Shown in pieces: positions 7,109 through 9,504 of a stretch of DNA of 9,504 nt. Source of the stretch: CAYOLL01 sp964404765 [NCBI: uncultured Gemmatimonadota bacterium] (GTDB lineage Bacteria > 4572-55); contig CAYOLL010000214.1 in NCBI GenBank assembly GCA_964404765.1, forward strand, positions 1-9,504. Direction: 5' to 3'. A program made the translations under genes and the position numbers. How positions within the stretch are numbered: the first letter of the stretch is position 1; each line of letters starts with the position of its first letter. Under the pieces are notes generated by a model that was not told the DNA's origin, did no database searches, and saw only the letters and a list, made by a program, of their open reading frames with translations.

Positions 7109-7136
7109 CAACATTCTCGCGACAGCGCAAATGTTG
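7109..7136. repeat. 7-bp inverted repeat
   Basis: caacatt (7109-7115) pairs with aatgttg (7130-7136) across a GC-rich 14-base loop. It is one of several short palindromes in this gap; no function can be assigned. Confidence 0.4.
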
Positions 7137-7140
7137 CGAT

Positions 7141-7167
7141 GTAATTTATAAATGAACCACAAATTAC
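7141..7167. repeat. 7-bp inverted repeat gtaattt/aaattac
   Basis: gtaattt (7141-7147) and aaattac (7161-7167) are exact reverse complements with a 13-base loop. It is AT-rich and could be a protein-binding site or repeat debris. Confidence 0.35.
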
Positions 7168-7290
7168 GCGAAAGGTACAAAAAAATAAGGACACATCAAA
7201 TTCAGTAGGCACAAAGAAAAATAGGCTTTTGCTTTTCTTAGCAGCTTTGCGCCTTGCGTGAGATATGGAGAAACTTAATTTACAGTGTAT

Positions 7291-7330
7291 TCAGGCTTAA
7301 AATTTTATTTCCCCCCGTTTTTATGCCTGA
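7291..7330 (-). terminator. Possible mutL transcription terminator hairpin
   Basis: tcaggcttaaaa (7291-7302) and ttttatgcctga (7319-7330) pair with one mismatch in 12 bp, 69 bases after the mutL stop. The loop contains six consecutive C on the plus strand. In the minus direction the stem is followed by atacactg rather than a U-run, so it is at best an atypical terminator. Confidence 0.25.
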
Positions 7331-7398
7331 CATTTGAAATGATGTCTTTCGTGGTGAATAATCCCGGCGAAGTCGATTCCGGCGAAATTGTTCATCGT

Positions 7399-9255
7399 TC
7401 AATGCCGGCCAAAGCGCTTTTCCAGCTCATCCACCGTAAAGCGCAAAATAACCGGTCGGCCATGCGGACAAACAAATGGCTGCGGCGTGGCAAAAAGCGC
7501 GTCAATCAAAGCGGTCATTTCCGCCTGGCTCAGGCGCTGGCCGGCGCGAACCGAGGTGTGGCAGGCATAAGTGGCGATAATATGGTCTTCAAGATCAATT
7601 TTTGTCGTTTCAAAATGGCTCAGATCGTCGATAATATCGCGGAAAATAGGCTCTTCCTGGGCACTTTTAAGCGTTATCGGTACGGCTTCGATAATGATGG
7701 TGGTCGCGCCAAAAAATTTGATGCTAAAGCCAAGCTTTTCCAGGACCGGCTGATATTCACGGACGGTGGAGGCCTCCGGCGGCGTTAATTCAAGCGTGAG
7801 TGGGAAAAGCAATTGCTGCGACGTATTGACGCTGTCCTTTAATGTTTTTTTGGCATGTTCAAACACAATGCGTTCATGAGCGGCATGTTGGTCAATCACC
7901 CAAAAACCGTTTTTGACCGGGGCGATAATATAACAATCCTGAATTTGCAGCAGGATTGCCGCCTGCCGAAACTGGGCCACTTCGTCCGGGGCCGGCGTCT
8001 CGATTTTATTGGCCAGGGTCAACGGGTCGGGTTCATTAGGCGACAAATCGCTTGCATCCGGTGTTCCTGCCCGCAGAGGCAGCTTTGGCTGCTCCGATCC
8101 GCCGCGAAATTCCTGGTAGCGATCCCACAGCCCGCTTTTAAAACGCTGCTCGCCTCGATTCTCCGTAAAAAACGATGTCCTGCGGGATTGGGCCGGGGCA
8201 GCGCCCGGCGCCGGCGAAAAGTCTGCCGGTACGCGGTCATCGGTTTGCTCATCTCTGGAGACCGGCGGCAGCAGCAATGTTTCACGAATGCGGGCCGTCA
8301 AAAAGTCGCGCACCAACCGTTCCTGACCAAAACGGACTTCGCGCTTGGTCGGATGTACATTCACATCCACCATACGCGGGTCCAGCTTAAGAAACAGAAT
8401 AGTAAAAGGGAAGCGCCCAACCATCATGGCATTGGCGTAGCCTTCCTTGATCGCATAGCTGACCATGGCGTTAAAAAAAGGCCGTCCGTTGACAAAAGTC
8501 AGTTGATCCTCCCGGCTTTTACGGGATAAGGAGGGCCGACCGATAAAGCCGGAGATTTCGATGGTCGGCAGATGGCCGTGGATCGAAAGCAGTTGTTCGA
8601 TTGTCTGTGGGCCAAAAACAGCGGCAATTCGCTCGATCAGCGAGGCCGCGACCGGCAGGCTGAAATATTCATGATCGTTATGCAGCAGACGGAAGGCAAC
8701 ATGAGGATAGCCCAGCGCAGCCAGCATAATCACCCGGGTAATATGGCGAAACTCCGTCTCAGGCGTTTTTAAAAACTTGCGGCGGGCCGGCGTATTGTAA
8801 AAAAGCTGGCGAACGGCGATGGTTGTGCCGACCGGCGCACCCTGCTCCTTGACATCCTTAAGCCTGCCGCCGTTAATAGTTACCCAGGTTCCGGCCAGGT
8901 CTTCGGACTGCCGGGTCAAAATTTCCATGCGGGAAACAGAGGCAATACTCGGCAGCGCTTCGCCGCGAAACCCCAGCGTATGAATAGCGATCAAATCTTC
9001 TACAGTGCGGATTTTGCTGGTAGCATGCCGCTCCAGACAAGTCAGGGCATCATCTCGTGACATGCCGCGGCCATTGTCCGCCACCCGAATAGATTTAATA
9101 CCGGCGCCTTCAATGCTGACTTCCAGCGAGGTGGCGCCGGCATCCAACGCATTTTCAATCAGCTCTTTGACCACGGCGGCAGGACGCTCAATCACCTCGC
9201 CCGCGGCAATTTTATTGGCTAAATCTTCTGACAGGATGGTAATGTAGTTTGGCAT
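7399..9255 (-). CDS. mutL: DNA mismatch repair protein MutL (endonuclease type)
   Basis: A 618-residue MutL, full length for the Bacillus-like type. In mismatch repair it links MutS recognition to strand incision. Seen: GHKL ATPase motifs ELIENALDAG (31-40, catalytic E34), DNGRGM (60-65) and TLGFRGEAL (93-101); the transducer part with FVNGRPF (254-260) and VNVHPTKREVRF (298-309); a variable proline/serine-rich linker about 330-425; and a C-terminal dimerisation domain. The C-terminal domain carries the metal-dependent nicking motif DQHA(X)2E(X)4E (455-466), ACHTSVRAGQ (564-573), CPHGRP (596-601) and a terminal FGRH. Together these indicate an active endonuclease, so the host should not need MutH. 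ATG 9255 gives the standard MPNYITILSEDLANKIAAGEVIERP-type start (residues 1-25 match the family), but its Shine-Dalgarno is weak (GAAGAG about 11 bases away). mutS is not in the window. The gene seems transcribed alone or as the last gene of an operon entering from the right. Confidence 0.98.
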   Translation of the reverse strand: MPNYITILSEDLANKIAAGEVIERPAAVVKELIENALDAGATSLEVSIEGAGIKSIRVADNGRGMSRDDALTCLERHATSKIRTVEDLIAIHTLGFRGEALPSIASVSRMEILTRQSEDLAGTWVTINGGRLKDVKEQGAPVGTTIAVRQLFYNTPARRKFLKTPETEFRHITRVIMLAALGYPHVAFRLLHNDHEYFSLPVAASLIERIAAVFGPQTIEQLLSIHGHLPTIEISGFIGRPSLSRKSREDQLTFVNGRPFFNAMVSYAIKEGYANAMMVGRFPFTILFLKLDPRMVDVNVHPTKREVRFGQERLVRDFLTARIRETLLLPPVSRDEQTDDRVPADFSPAPGAAPAQSRRTSFFTENRGEQRFKSGLWDRYQEFRGGSEQPKLPLRAGTPDASDLSPNEPDPLTLANKIETPAPDEVAQFRQAAILLQIQDCYIIAPVKNGFWVIDQHAAHERIVFEHAKKTLKDSVNTSQQLLFPLTLELTPPEASTVREYQPVLEKLGFSIKFFGATTIIIEAVPITLKSAQEEPIFRDIIDDLSHFETTKIDLEDHIIATYACHTSVRAGQRLSQAEMTALIDALFATPQPFVCPHGRPVILRFTVDELEKRFGRH

Positions 9256-9301
9256 ATTATACGATTCTCTTCGACTTGGGGAATTGCAATGTTTACAAAA
9301 T

Positions 9302-9461
9302 ATGGCTCATGGAACAAGCTTGTGGAAATCCAACCTTGCGAAGGCTTCAGTGCATAAAACATGCAGATTTCAAATTAAGCCTTCGCAAGGTTTCACCATC
9401 TTATTTCATGAACCCAAAGATGGCTCATGGAACAAGCTTGTGGAAATCCAACCTTGCGAAG
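9302..9461. repeat. Perfect 42-bp direct repeat, 118 bp apart
   Basis: Positions 9302-9343 and 9420-9461 are identical over 42 bases, starting atggctcatggaac and ending aaccttgcgaag. Each copy contains the perfect 10-bp palindrome acaagcttgt (9314-9323 and 9432-9441) and a cctt-gcg-aagg mini-palindrome near its end. The offset of 118 is not a multiple of three, so the two copies are not one repeated peptide in a single frame. The repeats end 47 bases before the mutL start, within its likely leader or promoter region. Confidence 0.85.
9332..9392. repeat. 16-bp inverted repeat between the 42-bp copies
   Basis: aaccttgcgaaggctt (9332-9347) and aagccttcgcaaggtt (9377-9392) are exact reverse complements with a 29-base loop. 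The right arm can also pair over 12 bases with the end of the second direct repeat (9450-9461), so two hairpins compete for the same arm. It is upstream of mutL; regulatory meaning is inferred only. Confidence 0.75.
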
Positions 9462-9504
9462 CATTAGTGTCCGTTCTTTAACCATTGACTATTTCATAAG
9501 TTAC

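Larger units (their letters stand above)
6986..7398. other. Intergenic region between mutL and the CHASE kinase
   Basis: 413 bases with no credible gene. It holds several small palindromes: gcggt/accgc (7033-7044), a 10-bp perfect hairpin (7051-7073), caacatt/aatgttg (7109-7136), gtaattt/aaattac (7141-7167), and a 12-bp near-perfect pair (7291-7330). A GCG-phased stretch lies at 7241-7262. The stretch aatgaaccacaaattacgcg (7151-7170) resembles recurrent intergenic text of many environmental genomes (recollection, not tested). The promoter of the CHASE kinase should lie here, but I find no convincing -35/-10 pair at a usable distance. Confidence 0.6.
9256..9504. other. Upstream region of mutL
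   Basis: 249 bases without a credible gene, dominated by the 42-bp repeats and the hairpin described separately. A weaker echo, accat...tatttcat, occurs at 9395-9409 and 9481-9497. TATAAT is present at 9261-9256 on the minus strand but touches the mutL start codon and has no -35 partner, so no promoter is called. Confidence 0.55.

Noticed and set aside
7285-7788. Plus-strand open frame of 167 codons
   Set aside because: Mostly antisense to the mutL C-terminal region and without a ribosome-binding site or family features.
7855-8529. Long plus-strand open frame of 224 codons
   Set aside because: Lies entirely antisense to mutL, whose motifs are complete; the translation shows no recognisable domain.
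9256-9261. TATAAT as the mutL -10 box
   Set aside because: It directly abuts the start codon and has no -35 at 16-18 bp; transcription would start inside the gene.
9302-9461. CRISPR array
   Set aside because: Only two copies, with a 76-base gap that itself contains a match to the repeat, and no cas genes.
9249-9481. Two small plus-strand frames over the 42-bp repeats
   Set aside because: The repeat is read in different frames because the offset is 118 bp, there is no ribosome-binding site, and one frame overlaps the mutL start.

Overview
All five genes in this window lie on the minus strand and are bacterial, with good Shine-Dalgarno sites before four of them. There is one DNA-repair gene (mutL) and four two-component signalling genes. 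In transcription order (high to low coordinates) they are: mutL; a membrane-bound CHASE-PAS histidine kinase; and a tight trio of an Rcp1-like single-domain response regulator, a very large soluble hybrid kinase (REC-PAS-PAS-GAF-PAS-PAS-PAS-HisKA_2-HATPase), and a second single-domain response regulator. Gaps inside the trio are 8 bp and 1 bp, so it almost certainly forms one operon.

Organism: the MutL carries the DQHA(X)2E(X)4E endonuclease motif, so it belongs to the MutH-independent repair type found in most bacteria outside the enteric gammaproteobacteria. Roughly even base composition, multi-PAS kinases with 'DITERKQAE' linkers, and intergenic DNA full of short palindromic repeats suggest an environmental, perhaps uncultured lineage. 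Chloroflexota (Anaerolineae-like) is my weak guess; nothing here proves it.

Layout: 1-114 is an intergenic tail with repeat fragments. 115-4473 is the signalling trio. 4474-4789 is a repeat-rich gap with three copies of a 16-bp palindrome in a 35-bp tandem unit. That array appears to be interrupted by a 184-bp MITE-like element with 17/18-matching terminal inverted repeats and a perfect 10-bp flanking duplication. 4790-6985 is the CHASE kinase. 6986-7398 is a 413-bp gap holding several small palindromes. 7399-9255 is mutL. 9256-9504 is the mutL upstream region, with a perfect 42-bp direct repeat and mutually exclusive hairpins.

Working model: the CHASE kinase senses something outside the membrane, and the soluble kinase integrates internal signals through five PAS domains, one GAF domain and an N-terminal receiver. 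The two stand-alone receivers carry phosphate to partners outside the window, as no DNA-binding or enzymatic output domain is encoded here. No wholly new biological system is evident. The most interesting signals are the nested mobile/repeat structure at 4495-4778, the repeat structure ahead of mutL, and the receiver-kinase-receiver gene arrangement.
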